Assembly: GCF_013304825.1 (NCBI RefSeq) | Contig: NZ_JAAWUO010000009.1 | Coordinates: 62,001 to 126,000 of the forward strand | Direction: 5' to 3' | Source: Blautia schinkii | GTDB lineage: Bacteria > Bacillota > Clostridia > Lachnospirales > Lachnospiraceae | Length of the DNA stretch: 64,000 nucleotides | Shown: piece by piece, positions 18,405 through 28,007 of the stretch | Layout: every line of letters begins with the position of its first letter | Position numbering within the stretch: the stretch's first letter is position 1 | The notes under the pieces: model-generated | Seen by the model: only the letters and a program-made list of their open reading frames with translations | What the model was told of the DNA's origin: nothing | Database searches by the model: none | Translations under genes and position numbers: made by a program

Positions 18405-19601
18405 ATGAACAGAAAAATCCGGAATGCTTTTGCCGCATGGATCGTGATCATAAGTTTTATCCTGACACCAGCAAAAGTATGGGGGGAAGCAGTACAGTCC
18501 GCAGAAAACAGCAGTGAAAAGAGCCTTATTGAGGCACCAGCCGCAGTTCTTATGGAAAAAGAAACCGGTACTGTGATCTATTCCAGAGACCCGGATACCA
18601 GAAGAAGCCCGGCCAGTATTACAAAGATCATGACATTGATCCTTATTTTTGATGCTTTAGAAAACGGAAAACTTCATCTGGATGATACCATTACCACAAG
18701 TGCTTATGCTAAATCCATGGGTGGTTCCCAGGTATTTCTGGAAGAAGGAGAGACACAGAAAGCAGAGACTATGATCAAGTGCATTGTGATCGCTTCCGGA
18801 AATGATGCCAGTGTGGCAATGGCAGAGCATTTGGCTGGAACAGAACAGGCTTTTGTGGAACAGATGAACAAACGGGCATCAGAACTTGGAATGAAAAATA
18901 CCCATTTTACAGATTGCTGCGGTCTGACAGAATCCCGGGAGCATTATACCACTGCCTATGATATTGCGCTTATGAGCCGTGAGTTAATCAGCAAATATCC
19001 AGAGATTCTTACATATTCCGCTATATGGATGGAAGATATCACTCATATCACAAGAAAAGGTTCTTCGAAGTTTACACTGACAAATACCAATAAACTGCTT
19101 CGAAGTTATGAAGGATGTATGGGGTTGAAAACAGGGAGTACCAGCATTGCCAAATACTGTTTAAGTGCAGTTGCTGAAAGAAACGGGATTACACTGATCG
19201 CATCTGTGATGGCGGCACCGGATCCTAAAACAAGATTCCGTGATGCAGCTTCTCTTCTCAACTACGGATTTTCAAAATGTATATTATACCTGGATGAAGC
19301 ACTGGAAGAACTTCCATCTGTAAAAGTCCGTAAAGGGCTTAAAGAAGAAGTTTCGCTTACATATGCGGGGAAGTTTCGTTATCTGAGTACAGATGGTACA
19401 AAGCCGGACAATATTAAAAAGAAAAGGATTCTTTCCCAAAAAACTACAGCACCTGTAAAAAAAGGAGAAAAAGCAGGGATACAGGAATATTATCAGAATG
19501 GAAAGAGGATAGGAACTCTGGATATCCTTTATGCAGAGACAGTAGAAAAGGCCAGATACAGAGACTGGGCCGGACGGGTGGCGAAAGCATTTCTTTTGTA
19601 A
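18405..19601 (+). CDS. D-alanyl-D-alanine carboxypeptidase (DacF type)
   Basis: 398 aa. Signal peptide (residues 1-27), then a serine-type PBP domain with SxxK at S71-K74, SxN at S131-N133 and KTG at K242-G244. The C-terminal ~110 residues match the PBP5-type beta domain. Trims the terminal D-Ala from peptidoglycan stem peptides outside the membrane. Lacks an obvious C-terminal amphipathic anchor. Separate from the fibre operon by a terminator. A paralogue lies at 24036-25232. Confidence 0.95.
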   Translation: MNRKIRNAFAAWIVIISFILTPAKVWGEAVQSAENSSEKSLIEAPAAVLMEKETGTVIYSRDPDTRRSPASITKIMTLILIFDALENGKLHLDDTITTSAYAKSMGGSQVFLEEGETQKAETMIKCIVIASGNDASVAMAEHLAGTEQAFVEQMNKRASELGMKNTHFTDCCGLTESREHYTTAYDIALMSRELISKYPEILTYSAIWMEDITHITRKGSSKFTLTNTNKLLRSYEGCMGLKTGSTSIAKYCLSAVAERNGITLIASVMAAPDPKTRFRDAASLLNYGFSKCILYLDEALEELPSVKVRKGLKEEVSLTYAGKFRYLSTDGTKPDNIKKKRILSQKTTAPVKKGEKAGIQEYYQNGKRIGTLDILYAETVEKARYRDWAGRVAKAFLL

Positions 19602-19626
19602 AAGTTTTTTTCGGTGAAACATACTT

Positions 19627-19656
19627 TTGACAAAAAGCACTGGCTGGATGTATAAT
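19627..19656 (+). promoter_or_regulatory. consensus sigma-A promoter
   Basis: TTGACA 19627-19632, 18-base spacer, TATAAT 19651-19656: both hexamers are perfect. The leader carries a small hairpin (CAGAA/TTCTG at 19678-19691) before the molybdopterin-binding protein gene. Confidence 0.8.
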
Positions 19657-19722
19657 ACAACGGAATAGACGCAGGAACAGAAGTGCTTCTGTGTCAATAA
19701 CGGAAACGAGAAGGGATTTTTA

Positions 19723-20757
19723 ATGAAAGAAATCAGAACAGAGGATGCAGCAGGTCATATTCTGTGTCATGATATCACACAGATCATAAAGGATGAAAAA
19801 AAAGGCGTTCTTTTCAAAAAAGGGCATGTGGTTAAGGAAGACGATATCCCGCTTCTGCTCTCAGTAGGAAAAGAGCACCTTTTTGTATGGGAGAAAAAAG
19901 AGGGGATCCTTCATGAGAATGAGGCAGCAGAGATTCTATATAAGATATGTGCGGGAGATTCTGACAAGGTACATGGAACAGACATCAAAGAAGGAAAAAT
20001 AGAAGTTATATCAAAGCTTGACGGGGTTCTGAAGATTCGTAAAGACGCACTTGTAGCTATCAACTCTCTTGGGGAGATGATGATTGCATCCAGGCATGGA
20101 AATTTTCCGGTGAAAAAAGGTGATAAGCTGGCAGGAACCAGGATCATTCCCCTTGTTATTGAGAAGGAGAAAATGGATGCAGCAGAAAAAGCAGCGGGAG
20201 AGCAGCCTGTTTTTGATATTCTTCCGTATCACCGGAAAAAAGTGGGAATTGTCACAACAGGAAGTGAGATCAAAAAAGGGCTGATCAAGGATACGTTTAC
20301 ACCGGTGCTGCGAGAGAAACTTGCAGAATATCCGACGGAAATTATCGGTCAGGTAATGCCTGGAGATGATAAAGAACAGATCACAGCAGAGATTTTATCT
20401 TTTGCAGAGGCAGGTGCAGATCTTATTGTCTGTACTGGAGGAATGAGTGTGGATCCTGATGACCGTACACCAGGCGGCATCCGTGATACAGGGGCTTTTA
20501 TTGTAACATACGGAGCACCTGTCCTTCCGGGAGCGATGCTTCTGATCGCATATCTTTCCTGTAAAGGCAGAAGGATTCCGGTACTGGGTCTTCCGGGCTG
20601 CGTGATGTATGCGAAGAGAACAGTATTTGATCTGATCCTTCCCCGTGTGATGGCAGATGATGAAATAAAAGCTGAGGAGATTGCCAGTCTGGGTGAGGGT
20701 GGCCTGTGTCTGAACTGTCCGGTATGTACTTTCCCCAACTGCGGATTTGGAAAATAA
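19723..20757 (+). CDS. molybdopterin-binding (MoeA/CinA-like) protein
   Basis: 344 aa. N-terminal ~150 residues resemble the MoeA-like N domain found in clostridial molybdopterin-binding proteins; the second half has the MoCF-binding fold: VGIVTTGSEIKKG, VMPGDDKEQI, DLIVCTGGMSVDPDDRTPGGI and a Cys-rich end (LNCPVCTFPNCGFGK). Catalytic identity (molybdate insertion versus other) cannot be decided, and no other moa/mob gene lies here. It shares a leader with the metallophosphoesterase gene, which starts one base after its stop. Confidence 0.85.
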   Translation: MKEIRTEDAAGHILCHDITQIIKDEKKGVLFKKGHVVKEDDIPLLLSVGKEHLFVWEKKEGILHENEAAEILYKICAGDSDKVHGTDIKEGKIEVISKLDGVLKIRKDALVAINSLGEMMIASRHGNFPVKKGDKLAGTRIIPLVIEKEKMDAAEKAAGEQPVFDILPYHRKKVGIVTTGSEIKKGLIKDTFTPVLREKLAEYPTEIIGQVMPGDDKEQITAEILSFAEAGADLIVCTGGMSVDPDDRTPGGIRDTGAFIVTYGAPVLPGAMLLIAYLSCKGRRIPVLGLPGCVMYAKRTVFDLILPRVMADDEIKAEEIASLGEGGLCLNCPVCTFPNCGFGK

Positions 20758-20758
20758 T

Positions 20759-21592
20759 ATGAATACATTCAGAATCAAAAAATATAAGATTCATACAAAT
20801 AAGATCCAGAATCCTGACGGAGTACGATTTGTTTTGCTGGCAGATCAGCATGGGGTTTCCTATGGCAGGGATAATTGCCGGCTTTTGGATACGATCCGTG
20901 ATCTGCAGCCGGAGGCAGTCCTTGCAGCTGGCGATATGGCGGTTCGAACCGAACCGGATACGCTTGTAACAGCCTGTAAGCTTCTTACATCTCTTGCAGA
21001 AGAATTTCCGGTATATTATGCACTTGGAAATCATGAATATAAGATGTCTCTTGACGGAGAATTTCAGGAATATTATCGGAAATATGAGAAGGCTGTAAGA
21101 AAGGCAGGCGTCCATATTCTTCGCAATACTCATGAAGAGGTGATTATTTGCGGCGATCATTTCTGCTTTTTCGGACTGGAGCTGCCAATTGAGTATTATC
21201 ATAAACCCAGATCTCCGAAACTTTATACAGAAACCATAAAAGAACTTATCGGATCCCCGGGAACAAATGGCATGCAGATCCTGCTGGCCCACAATCCCAA
21301 GTATGGAAAAACTTATTTTAAATGGGGGGCAGATATGATCGTGTCAGGCCATTACCATGGAGGAGTTGTGCGCCTGAGTGAACATCATGGTCTTTCTTCT
21401 CCACAGTATCTCGTATTGCCGCCTTTCTGCTGCGGCGATTTTCACAGGGGAGATCAGCATATGTTCGTCAGTGCAGGAATGGGAGAACACACGCTTCCAT
21501 TGCGGATACACAATCCAAGGGAGCTTCTTGTGATCGATGTAAAACCCTCCGGAAAAAGAAATGAGGAAACAATAAATGGCCATATCCGTTAA
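20759..21592 (+). CDS. metallophosphoesterase (YkuE/YaeI-like)
   Basis: 277 aa. Two-metal phosphoesterase motifs in order: LADQHG (D..H near residues 29-31), AAGDMA, GNHEYK, LLAHNPK and SGHYHGG. Close to membrane-associated YkuE-like enzymes but without a clear N-terminal membrane helix, so probably cytoplasmic; substrate unknown. The ATG at 20759 is used; a TTG at 20747 would start inside the preceding gene. Its end overlaps scpA by 17 bases. Confidence 0.88.
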   Translation: MNTFRIKKYKIHTNKIQNPDGVRFVLLADQHGVSYGRDNCRLLDTIRDLQPEAVLAAGDMAVRTEPDTLVTACKLLTSLAEEFPVYYALGNHEYKMSLDGEFQEYYRKYEKAVRKAGVHILRNTHEEVIICGDHFCFFGLELPIEYYHKPRSPKLYTETIKELIGSPGTNGMQILLAHNPKYGKTYFKWGADMIVSGHYHGGVVRLSEHHGLSSPQYLVLPPFCCGDFHRGDQHMFVSAGMGEHTLPLRIHNPRELLVIDVKPSGKRNEETINGHIR

Positions 21593-22361
21593 GCTGAATG
21601 TATTTGAGGGACCGCTGGATCTGCTTCTTCACCTGATTGATAAAAACAAGATCGATATATATGACATTCCAATCGTGGAGATCACAGATCAGTATATGGA
21701 GTATCTTCACTCCATGGAAAAAGAAGATCTTGGTGTTATGAGCGAGTTCCTGGTCATGGCAGCTACACTTCTTGATATTAAGTGTAAGATGCTTCTTCCC
21801 AAGGAGATTAATGAAGAAGGTGAGGAGGAAGACCCAAGAGCAGAGCTTGTACAGAAGCTTCTGGAATATAAGATGTACAAATATATGTCGTATGAACTGC
21901 GAGACAGGCTGGGTGAGGCAGCAGGTGTCTACTACCGTAAGCAGGATCTACCTGCTGAGGTAAAACAGTATGAACCGCCTTCGGATCCCCGGGAACTTTT
22001 AAGGGGCCTGACACTTGAGAGGATGAATGCAATATATCGAGCTCTGATCCGTCGCCAGGAAAACAAGATCGACCCGATCCGAAGCAAATTCGGCCGGATT
22101 GAAAAAGAGGAGATCAGCCTGTCAGACAAACTTCTGGAAATGAAAGAGTATGCCAGAGGCCACAGGAAATTCAGCTTTCGGCAGCTTATGGAAAATCAGC
22201 ATTCTAAAATACAGCTGATCGTTACATTTCTGGCAATTCTTGAACTTATGAAGATGGGACACATTCATGCGGAACAGGCAGAACCATTAGATGATATTCA
22301 TGTAAGGGTGGTGACTGATCCGGATACATGGAAGAATCTGACAGAATTTGCCGATGAATAG
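21576..22361 (+). CDS. scpA: segregation and condensation protein A
   Basis: 261 aa, kleisin subunit of the SMC-ScpAB condensin. N-terminal signature KLNVFEGPLDLLLHLIDKNKIDIYDIPI is unmistakable; the C-terminal winged-helix part (SFRQLMENQHSKIQLIVTFLAILELMKMGHI) binds the SMC head. scpB follows after about 110 bases, as usual in Firmicutes. Overlaps the metallophosphoesterase gene by 17 bases. Confidence 0.97.
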   Translation: MAISVKLNVFEGPLDLLLHLIDKNKIDIYDIPIVEITDQYMEYLHSMEKEDLGVMSEFLVMAATLLDIKCKMLLPKEINEEGEEEDPRAELVQKLLEYKMYKYMSYELRDRLGEAAGVYYRKQDLPAEVKQYEPPSDPRELLRGLTLERMNAIYRALIRRQENKIDPIRSKFGRIEKEEISLSDKLLEMKEYARGHRKFSFRQLMENQHSKIQLIVTFLAILELMKMGHIHAEQAEPLDDIHVRVVTDPDTWKNLTEFADE

Positions 22362-22470
22362 ATGTATAAATTGTCAGTTGATTATATTTACCAAATCATG
22401 TTTATAAATATAATGGAAGTACAGCGGAATAATGATATCCGTTTTATCAATAGAGGAATGAGGAAAATAA

Positions 22471-23040
22471 TTGGAACTGAAACAGACTAAAGGAGAAATC
22501 GAAGCAATCCTTTTTGCCATGGGTGAGGCGGTTGAATTAAGTCGTATTGCAAAAGCGATTCAGCAGGATAATACTACAACCAGGAAAATTATCCGGGATA
22601 TGATGCTGGATTACCAGAGAGAAGAACGAGGCATCCATATCATAGAGCTCGAGAATTCATTTCAGCTCTGCACAAAAAGAGAATACTACGATTCTCTCAT
22701 AAGGATCGCAGCTCAGCCGAAGAAACCAACTTTGACGGATGTTATGCTGGAGACGCTTTCTATTATTGCCTACAAACAGCCGGTGACAAAAGCAGAGATT
22801 GAGAAAATCCGGGGAGTAAAATGCGACCATGCCATCAACAAATTGATGGATTATGATCTGATCAGAGAACTGGGGCGACTCGATGCACCAGGCCGTCCGA
22901 TTCTTCTGGGAACAACAGAAGAATTTCTGAGATGTTTCGGAGTGCAGGGACTGGAAGAGCTTCCGGAGATGGATCCTGTACAGCTGGAAGATTTCAAAGC
23001 AGAGGCAGAAGAAGAGATACAGCTGAAGCTGGATGTATGA
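22471..23040 (+). CDS. scpB: segregation and condensation protein B
   Basis: 189 aa from a TTG start. Two winged-helix domains; the signatures EAILFAMGEAV, ETLSIIAYKQPVTKAEIEKIRGV and LGRLDAPGRPILLGTTEEFLRCFG identify ScpB, which dimerises and binds the ScpA centre. TTG is supported by the purine-rich GAGGAATGAGG upstream and by homology beginning exactly there. The acidic tail (EAEEEIQLKLDV) is usual. Confidence 0.96.
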   Translation: MELKQTKGEIEAILFAMGEAVELSRIAKAIQQDNTTTRKIIRDMMLDYQREERGIHIIELENSFQLCTKREYYDSLIRIAAQPKKPTLTDVMLETLSIIAYKQPVTKAEIEKIRGVKCDHAINKLMDYDLIRELGRLDAPGRPILLGTTEEFLRCFGVQGLEELPEMDPVQLEDFKAEAEEEIQLKLDV

Positions 23041-23129
23041 TCCTGGCCTAGGATTGTGCAGCCAGGTAATGAGTGAATGTCTGCATAAGGCAGGCAAATC
23101 GGATGGAAACAAAAGAGGAGGAATACAAA

Positions 23130-23927
23130 ATGCCCACAACATATGCACATGATCTTTTTGGAAAACGGGTTTACAGAAGACTTCCTGATAAATTGCAGCA
23201 TCTGATCCGCAGCAACGGAAATCTGTACCGTATCGGGCAGCATGGTCCGGATATCCTGTTTTACTATTTCATATCAAAAAATCCGGTCACTCAGTATGGA
23301 GTGCGGATGCATGGCCGGAAAGCAAGAGATTTTTTTGAAAAAGGAATGGAATATGTCCGCAGAGAAAAAGATCCGGAGTTAATGGCATATATGCTGGGAT
23401 TTGGCTGCCACTATATTCTGGATTCAACCTGTCATCCTTACGTAAATCAGGTAGCGAAAGAAGGAAAGGTTTCCCATACTCTTCTTGAGAAAGAACTGGA
23501 TCGTATGCTGATGTATGAAACCGGAAAAAATCCTCTCCGGTTTTATCCTTCTCATGGCATTAAAGCGAAATATATGGCGGCAAGAACGATCCATAAGGTG
23601 CTGCCGGAGATCAGGACTTCTAATATCTATCTTTCTCTTAAAATGATGAAAATCTTTACCAGCCTTCTTGTATGTGATGATGGAGGATTGAGAAAACGCT
23701 TATCTGAGCATGCCCTTTCCCCGGCAGGGAAGAGAAGAACGGCTTTTATCACAGAATTTTTCATGAGTCAGGAGCCGGAAGTGGATTGCCATGAAGAACT
23801 TCTGAAACTCGACCGCCTTATTGATGAAGCTTTGGGCAAGGCGCCGGACATGCTGGAAGAACTTGCAGCACTGGCAGTTAGACCAGGCCATCTTTCTGAC
23901 AGATGGAATCTTACCTTTAACGGATAA
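23130..23927 (+). CDS. zinc-dependent phospholipase C family protein
   Basis: 265 aa. MPTTYAHDLFGKRV at the start, QHGPDILFYY and GFGCHYILDSTCHPYV match the alpha-helical zinc phospholipase C/S1-P1 nuclease fold, with His and Asp residues placed for metal binding. No signal peptide, so unlike secreted phospholipases it is probably intracellular; substrate unknown. The ATG at 23130 follows AGGAGG at ideal spacing; the upstream Met at 23073 is not used. Confidence 0.85.
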   Translation: MPTTYAHDLFGKRVYRRLPDKLQHLIRSNGNLYRIGQHGPDILFYYFISKNPVTQYGVRMHGRKARDFFEKGMEYVRREKDPELMAYMLGFGCHYILDSTCHPYVNQVAKEGKVSHTLLEKELDRMLMYETGKNPLRFYPSHGIKAKYMAARTIHKVLPEIRTSNIYLSLKMMKIFTSLLVCDDGGLRKRLSEHALSPAGKRRTAFITEFFMSQEPEVDCHEELLKLDRLIDEALGKAPDMLEELAALAVRPGHLSDRWNLTFNG

Positions 23928-24035
23928 ACAAAAGACTGGTTATTCAGGGATATCCTTTCGCATAAAATTAAAAATATAATGGTTACTGCAAACGGGCATT
24001 CGAATGTTTGCTTTATCAGTGTGTGGAGGGATATC

Positions 24036-25232
24036 ATGAAAATCAGGCGAGCAGCCGCTGTCGCTTTTATGGCAGCGGTTCTTATTATTCAGCAGATTTT
24101 TCCGGCGCAGGCAGCAGAAGTGCAGGAACTTTATGCACTGTCAGCAGTACTTATGGATGGAGAAACCGGTCGTGTTCTTTATGGAAAAGAAGCCTATAGA
24201 GCAAGACCTAATGCAAGTACCACAAAGGTTATGACCTGCATTCTTGCACTGGAGCTGGGAAATGGAGATGATTATGTACAGGTTTCCAAGGAAGCAGCAT
24301 CGCAGCCTCAGACACATCTGGGAATGAAAGAGGGACAGCAGTTTTATCTGGAGGATCTTCTTTATTCGCTGATGTTAAAAAGTCATAATGATACAGCAGT
24401 AGCTATTGCGGAACATATAGGCGGTTCTGTGAAAAAATTTGCAGCACTGATGAATCAGAAAGCAAAAGAGCTTGGATGTACGGATACACATTTTGTAACT
24501 CCAAACGGGCTCGACGGTGAGGATGAAGGAGGAAGGCATCATACGACGGCCAGGGATCTGGCGCTTATTATGGCCTATGCAGTAAAGAACAGTACGTTTG
24601 TTCATATCACCCAGACCAGGGATTATACATTTTCAGATATTGCCGGAAAGAAATATTATACAGTTCATAATACAAACGCATTTCTGGATATGGAGACAGG
24701 TGTGATAACCGGGAAAACAGGATTTACAGGTAATGCAGGATATTGTTATGTATGTGCGGCACGTCAGGATGAAAAGCTTTTTATTGTTGCACTTCTGGGC
24801 TGCGGCTGGCCGGGAAACAAAAATTACAAATGGTCGGATGCCAGAAAACTTCTGTCCTATGGGCGGAACAATTACAGATATGCAGTTCTTCCGGAGTTAC
24901 CCAGACTTCCGGAGATTCCTGTATCAGATGCTGTTCCTGATAACCGTGAGAGAGGCACCGGTACAGGAACATTGCTGAAGCTTCATGCAGCTGTTTCTGA
25001 AAAAGCTCTGGTAAAAAGGTATCTTTTGAAGAAAACAGAGACGATTACCTGGGAAACAGAACTTCCCGGCAAACTGGAAGCACCGGTCAGGAAAAATCAG
25101 AGGATCGGTTCCCTTCATGCGAAGCTCGATGGTAAAGAAATTTTCACCTGTCCTGTGACAGCAGAAGACAAAATCGGCAGAATCACCTATAAATGGTACG
25201 TAGATAAAGTTTTTCAGGATTATTTTCATTAA
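24036..25232 (+). CDS. D-alanyl-D-alanine carboxypeptidase (DacF type), second copy
   Basis: 398 aa with signal peptide (cleavage after QAA, residue ~27). SxxK at S61-K64, SxN at S116-N118, KTG at K227-G229 and the PBP5-type C-terminal beta domain. The start at 24036 follows GGAGGG (24025-24030) and begins the signal peptide; the upstream Met at 23979 is rejected. Similar architecture and identical length to the protein at 18405-19601 but clearly diverged, so an old duplication. Confidence 0.95.
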   Translation: MKIRRAAAVAFMAAVLIIQQIFPAQAAEVQELYALSAVLMDGETGRVLYGKEAYRARPNASTTKVMTCILALELGNGDDYVQVSKEAASQPQTHLGMKEGQQFYLEDLLYSLMLKSHNDTAVAIAEHIGGSVKKFAALMNQKAKELGCTDTHFVTPNGLDGEDEGGRHHTTARDLALIMAYAVKNSTFVHITQTRDYTFSDIAGKKYYTVHNTNAFLDMETGVITGKTGFTGNAGYCYVCAARQDEKLFIVALLGCGWPGNKNYKWSDARKLLSYGRNNYRYAVLPELPRLPEIPVSDAVPDNRERGTGTGTLLKLHAAVSEKALVKRYLLKKTETITWETELPGKLEAPVRKNQRIGSLHAKLDGKEIFTCPVTAEDKIGRITYKWYVDKVFQDYFH

Positions 25233-25239
25233 TTTTACA

Positions 25240-25270
25240 GCCCCTGGCATATGTCAGGGGTTAATTTTTT
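25240..25270 (+). terminator. rho-independent terminator
   Basis: CCCCTG (25241-25246) pairs with CAGGGG (25255-25260), followed by TTAATTTTTT. Confidence 0.85.
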
Positions 25271-25290
25271 AACGTTCATGACGAAAAGTA

Positions 25291-25319
25291 TTGAATTTTC
25301 TGCAAAAAAAAGGTACAAT
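25291..25319 (+). promoter_or_regulatory. promoter of the decarboxylase operon
   Basis: TTGAAT 25291-25296, 17-base spacer containing an A-run, TACAAT 25314-25319; about 50 bases before the first start codon. Confidence 0.65.
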
Positions 25320-25373
25320 TATACTCGGCTGAATTTTTGGTTATATTAATAAAAAAATGGAGGGCATAGTATA

Positions 25374-26810
25374 ATGAGTAATGCGACACAAAGCGTAGCG
25401 GCTGCAAGGATTAATTCCCTGCTTGACGCCAACAGTTTTGTTGAGATCGGACAGGCTGTCACAGCCAGAGCTACAGATTTCAACATGACTGAAAAAAAAG
25501 CACCTTCAGACGGTGTGATCACCGGATATGGTGTGATTGACGGCAGTCTGGTGTATGTATACAGCCAGGATGCATCTGTACTGAACGGAACAGTTGGTGA
25601 GATGCATGCCAAAAAGATCGCCAAAATTTATGATCTCGCTCTGAAAGTTGGAGCACCAGTTATCGGTCTTGTAGACTGTGCGGGACTTCGTCTTCAGGAG
25701 GCTACCGATGCACTTGAGGCATTTGGTGAGATCTATCTGAAACAGACACTGGCATCCGGTGTTATTCCACAGATCACTGCTGTTTTCGGAACATGCGGCG
25801 GTGGAATGGCAGTTGTACCGGCTCTTACAGACTTTACATTTGTAGAGGAAAAGAAGGGCAGACTGTTTGTAAATACTCCGAATGCACTGGAGGGAAACAG
25901 AGTGGAGAAATGTGATTCAGCTTCCGCCCAGTTCCAGAGTGAGGAGACAGGACTTGTTGACGGTATCGGAACAGAGGAGGAAATCCTCGGACAGATCCGC
26001 ACACTTGTCAGCATGCTTCCGGAAAATAATGAAGACAATGACAGCTTCAAAGAATGTACAGACGACCTGAACAGAGTATGTGATGATATCGCAGGCTGCA
26101 CAGGTGACACAGCTATTGCACTTTCAAAAATCGCTGATGACGGTGAGTTTTTTGAGACAAAGGCAGCTTACGGACAGGATGTTGTAACAGGTTTCCTTCG
26201 TCTGAACGGAGCTACTGTTGGTGCTGTTGCAAACAGAAGCGAGTCCTACGATGCTGATGGCAATAAGACAGAGATTTCTGACGGAACTCTTTCTGCCAGA
26301 GGTGCAAGAAAAGCTGCAGATTTCATTAAATTCTGTGATGCTTTTGAAATTCCGGTACTTACACTTACCAATGTAACAGGATTTAAAGCAACTCTCTGCA
26401 ACGAGAAGATGATGGCTAAATCCGTAGGTGAGATGGTACATGCCTTTGCATCTGCAACTGTACCGAAGGTAAATGTTGTAGTTGGTAAAGCTTACGGAAC
26501 TGCATACGTTGCCATGAACAGCAAATCTGTCGGAGCAGACATGGTTTACGCATGGGATACAGCAGAAATCGGTATGATGGATGCTTCCCTTGCAGCTAAG
26601 ATCATGTATGAGGGAGCTGATGCTTCTACACTGAACGAGAAGACTGCAGAGTATAAAGAACTCCAGAACGGTATCGCATCCGCAGCAGCAAGAGGATATG
26701 TGGATACTGTGATCAAAGCAGAAGATACAAGAAAATATGTAATCGGTGCTTTTGAGATGCTGTTCACAAAAAGGGAAGACCGTCCATCCAAAAAGCATGG
26801 AACAGTCTAA
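25374..26810 (+). CDS. acyl-CoA carboxyl transferase subunit (MmdA-like)
   Basis: 478 aa, carboxyltransferase (crotonase-fold) protein of the propionyl/methylmalonyl-CoA family. Motifs: GVITGYGVIDGSLVYVYSQD, oxyanion-hole stretches FGTCGGGMAVVPAL and VGKAYGTAYVAMNSK, and LTNVTGFKATLCNEKM. Moves CO2 between an acyl-CoA and the biotin carrier encoded two genes downstream. First gene of a five-gene operon with OadG-like, biotin carrier, OadB-like and OadA-like subunits. GGAGGG precedes the ATG. The acyl-CoA (malonyl, methylmalonyl or glutaconyl) cannot be fixed from sequence. Confidence 0.9.
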   Translation: MSNATQSVAAARINSLLDANSFVEIGQAVTARATDFNMTEKKAPSDGVITGYGVIDGSLVYVYSQDASVLNGTVGEMHAKKIAKIYDLALKVGAPVIGLVDCAGLRLQEATDALEAFGEIYLKQTLASGVIPQITAVFGTCGGGMAVVPALTDFTFVEEKKGRLFVNTPNALEGNRVEKCDSASAQFQSEETGLVDGIGTEEEILGQIRTLVSMLPENNEDNDSFKECTDDLNRVCDDIAGCTGDTAIALSKIADDGEFFETKAAYGQDVVTGFLRLNGATVGAVANRSESYDADGNKTEISDGTLSARGARKAADFIKFCDAFEIPVLTLTNVTGFKATLCNEKMMAKSVGEMVHAFASATVPKVNVVVGKAYGTAYVAMNSKSVGADMVYAWDTAEIGMMDASLAAKIMYEGADASTLNEKTAEYKELQNGIASAAARGYVDTVIKAEDTRKYVIGAFEMLFTKREDRPSKKHGTV

Positions 26811-26823
26811 GTGAGGTGAGCGT

Positions 26824-27585
26824 ATGAGACAGTTTTATAAAAAGATCTCTTCTGTCTGCATGGCATTTCTTTGCGTGGCTGCACTTCTGATCGGATGCAC
26901 AGCTACTGCATGGGCTGCTGATGAGGTTGATGATTCTGTAAAGAGTCAGCTTGTCACAACAACCAAAGGTCTGACGGAAGCGATCATCGCAATGTCCGAG
27001 GATGATATCCAGGGATATCTGGAATCAGAGGATGCTTTCACACAGAGTGCGGCAAGCGCATGGGACGGCTCCAGAGAAGAGCTCGGTGAGAAAAAAGGTG
27101 ATATCGATGAGAAGGATATCACAGTAGAGTATTCCGATGACCAGTATACCGTTGTTGTTCCGGTATCCTTCGAGAAAAACAAAGCGAATTTCACTTATGT
27201 ATTTGATAAATCAGGAACCCCGACTTCTGTTACTGTTGATGTAAATTATACACTGGCTCAGAACATGGAGAAGGCAGCCATGAACACAGTGATGGGTCTT
27301 GGAACCGTATTTGTGATTCTGGTATTCCTGATCTTCGTGATCTCTCTTTTCAAATATATTCCCGGACTTGTGGAAGGAAAGAAAAAAGAGAGTGCACCGG
27401 CTCCGGCAGCCGCAGCACCGGCTCCGGTTGCAGCACCAGTTGCTGAGCCTGCTGTTGAGGATGTAACAGATGATGGTGAGCTTATTGCCGTGATCGCTGC
27501 AGCAATCGCTGCTTCTGAAGGCAAGACAAGCACAGACGGATTTGTAGTACGTTCCATCCGTAAGATCAACCGCAGAAAAAGATAA
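26824..27585 (+). CDS. OadG-like membrane subunit with exported N-terminal domain
   Basis: 253 aa. N-terminal export signal with a possible lipobox (LLIGC, C25) or normal cleavage after AWA; an extracytoplasmic domain of ~120 residues (DUF3887-like helix-strand pattern); one membrane helix (TVFVILVFLIFVISLF, residues ~160-178); an Ala/Pro linker; and a short C-terminal helix (DGELIAVIAAAIAASEG). The second half is the gamma-subunit pattern of Na+ decarboxylases, which holds the complex on the membrane. The exported domain is an addition relative to classical OadG (~80-100 aa). Confidence 0.78.
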   Translation: MRQFYKKISSVCMAFLCVAALLIGCTATAWAADEVDDSVKSQLVTTTKGLTEAIIAMSEDDIQGYLESEDAFTQSAASAWDGSREELGEKKGDIDEKDITVEYSDDQYTVVVPVSFEKNKANFTYVFDKSGTPTSVTVDVNYTLAQNMEKAAMNTVMGLGTVFVILVFLIFVISLFKYIPGLVEGKKKESAPAPAAAAPAPVAAPVAEPAVEDVTDDGELIAVIAAAIAASEGKTSTDGFVVRSIRKINRRKR

Positions 27586-27608
27586 TCATTATTTAGGAGG
27601 ATTTTAAA

Positions 27609-27992
27609 ATGAAGAGTTATACAATTACTGTTAACGGAACAGCATATGAAGTTACTGTAGAAGAGAACGGAAACGCAGCAGCTCCAGTTGCAGCAACAGC
27701 TCCGAAGGCAGCTGCACCTGCACCAAAGGCAGCTCCTGCAGCAGCACCGAAAGCAGCAGCTCCTGCAGCAGGCGCAGGTTCTGTTAAGGTTTCTGCAGCT
27801 GTTCCTGGAAAAGTTGTAAAAATCGTTGCATCTGTTGGACAGAGCGTAAAAGCCGGTGACAGTGTAGTCATCGTTGAGTCCATGAAAATGGAGATCCCGG
27901 TTGTTGCTCCTTCGGACGGAACAATCGCCAGCATCGATGTTGCAGAGGGTGCTGCCGTTGAAAATGGAGATACTCTTGCAACAATGAACTAA
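27609..27992 (+). CDS. biotin carrier subunit of the decarboxylase
   Basis: 127 aa. Short N-terminal beta segment, an Ala/Pro/Lys-rich flexible linker (residues ~24-56), then the biotinyl domain with VESMKMEIPV; K93 is the biotinylated lysine and the two flanking Met residues are kept. Shuttles CO2 between the carboxyltransferases encoded before and after it. TTAGGAGG precedes the ATG. Confidence 0.94.
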   Translation: MKSYTITVNGTAYEVTVEENGNAAAPVAATAPKAAAPAPKAAPAAAPKAAAPAAGAGSVKVSAAVPGKVVKIVASVGQSVKAGDSVVIVESMKMEIPVVAPSDGTIASIDVAEGAAVENGDTLATMN

Positions 27993-28007
27993 ACAGGAGG
28001 TAGACAA

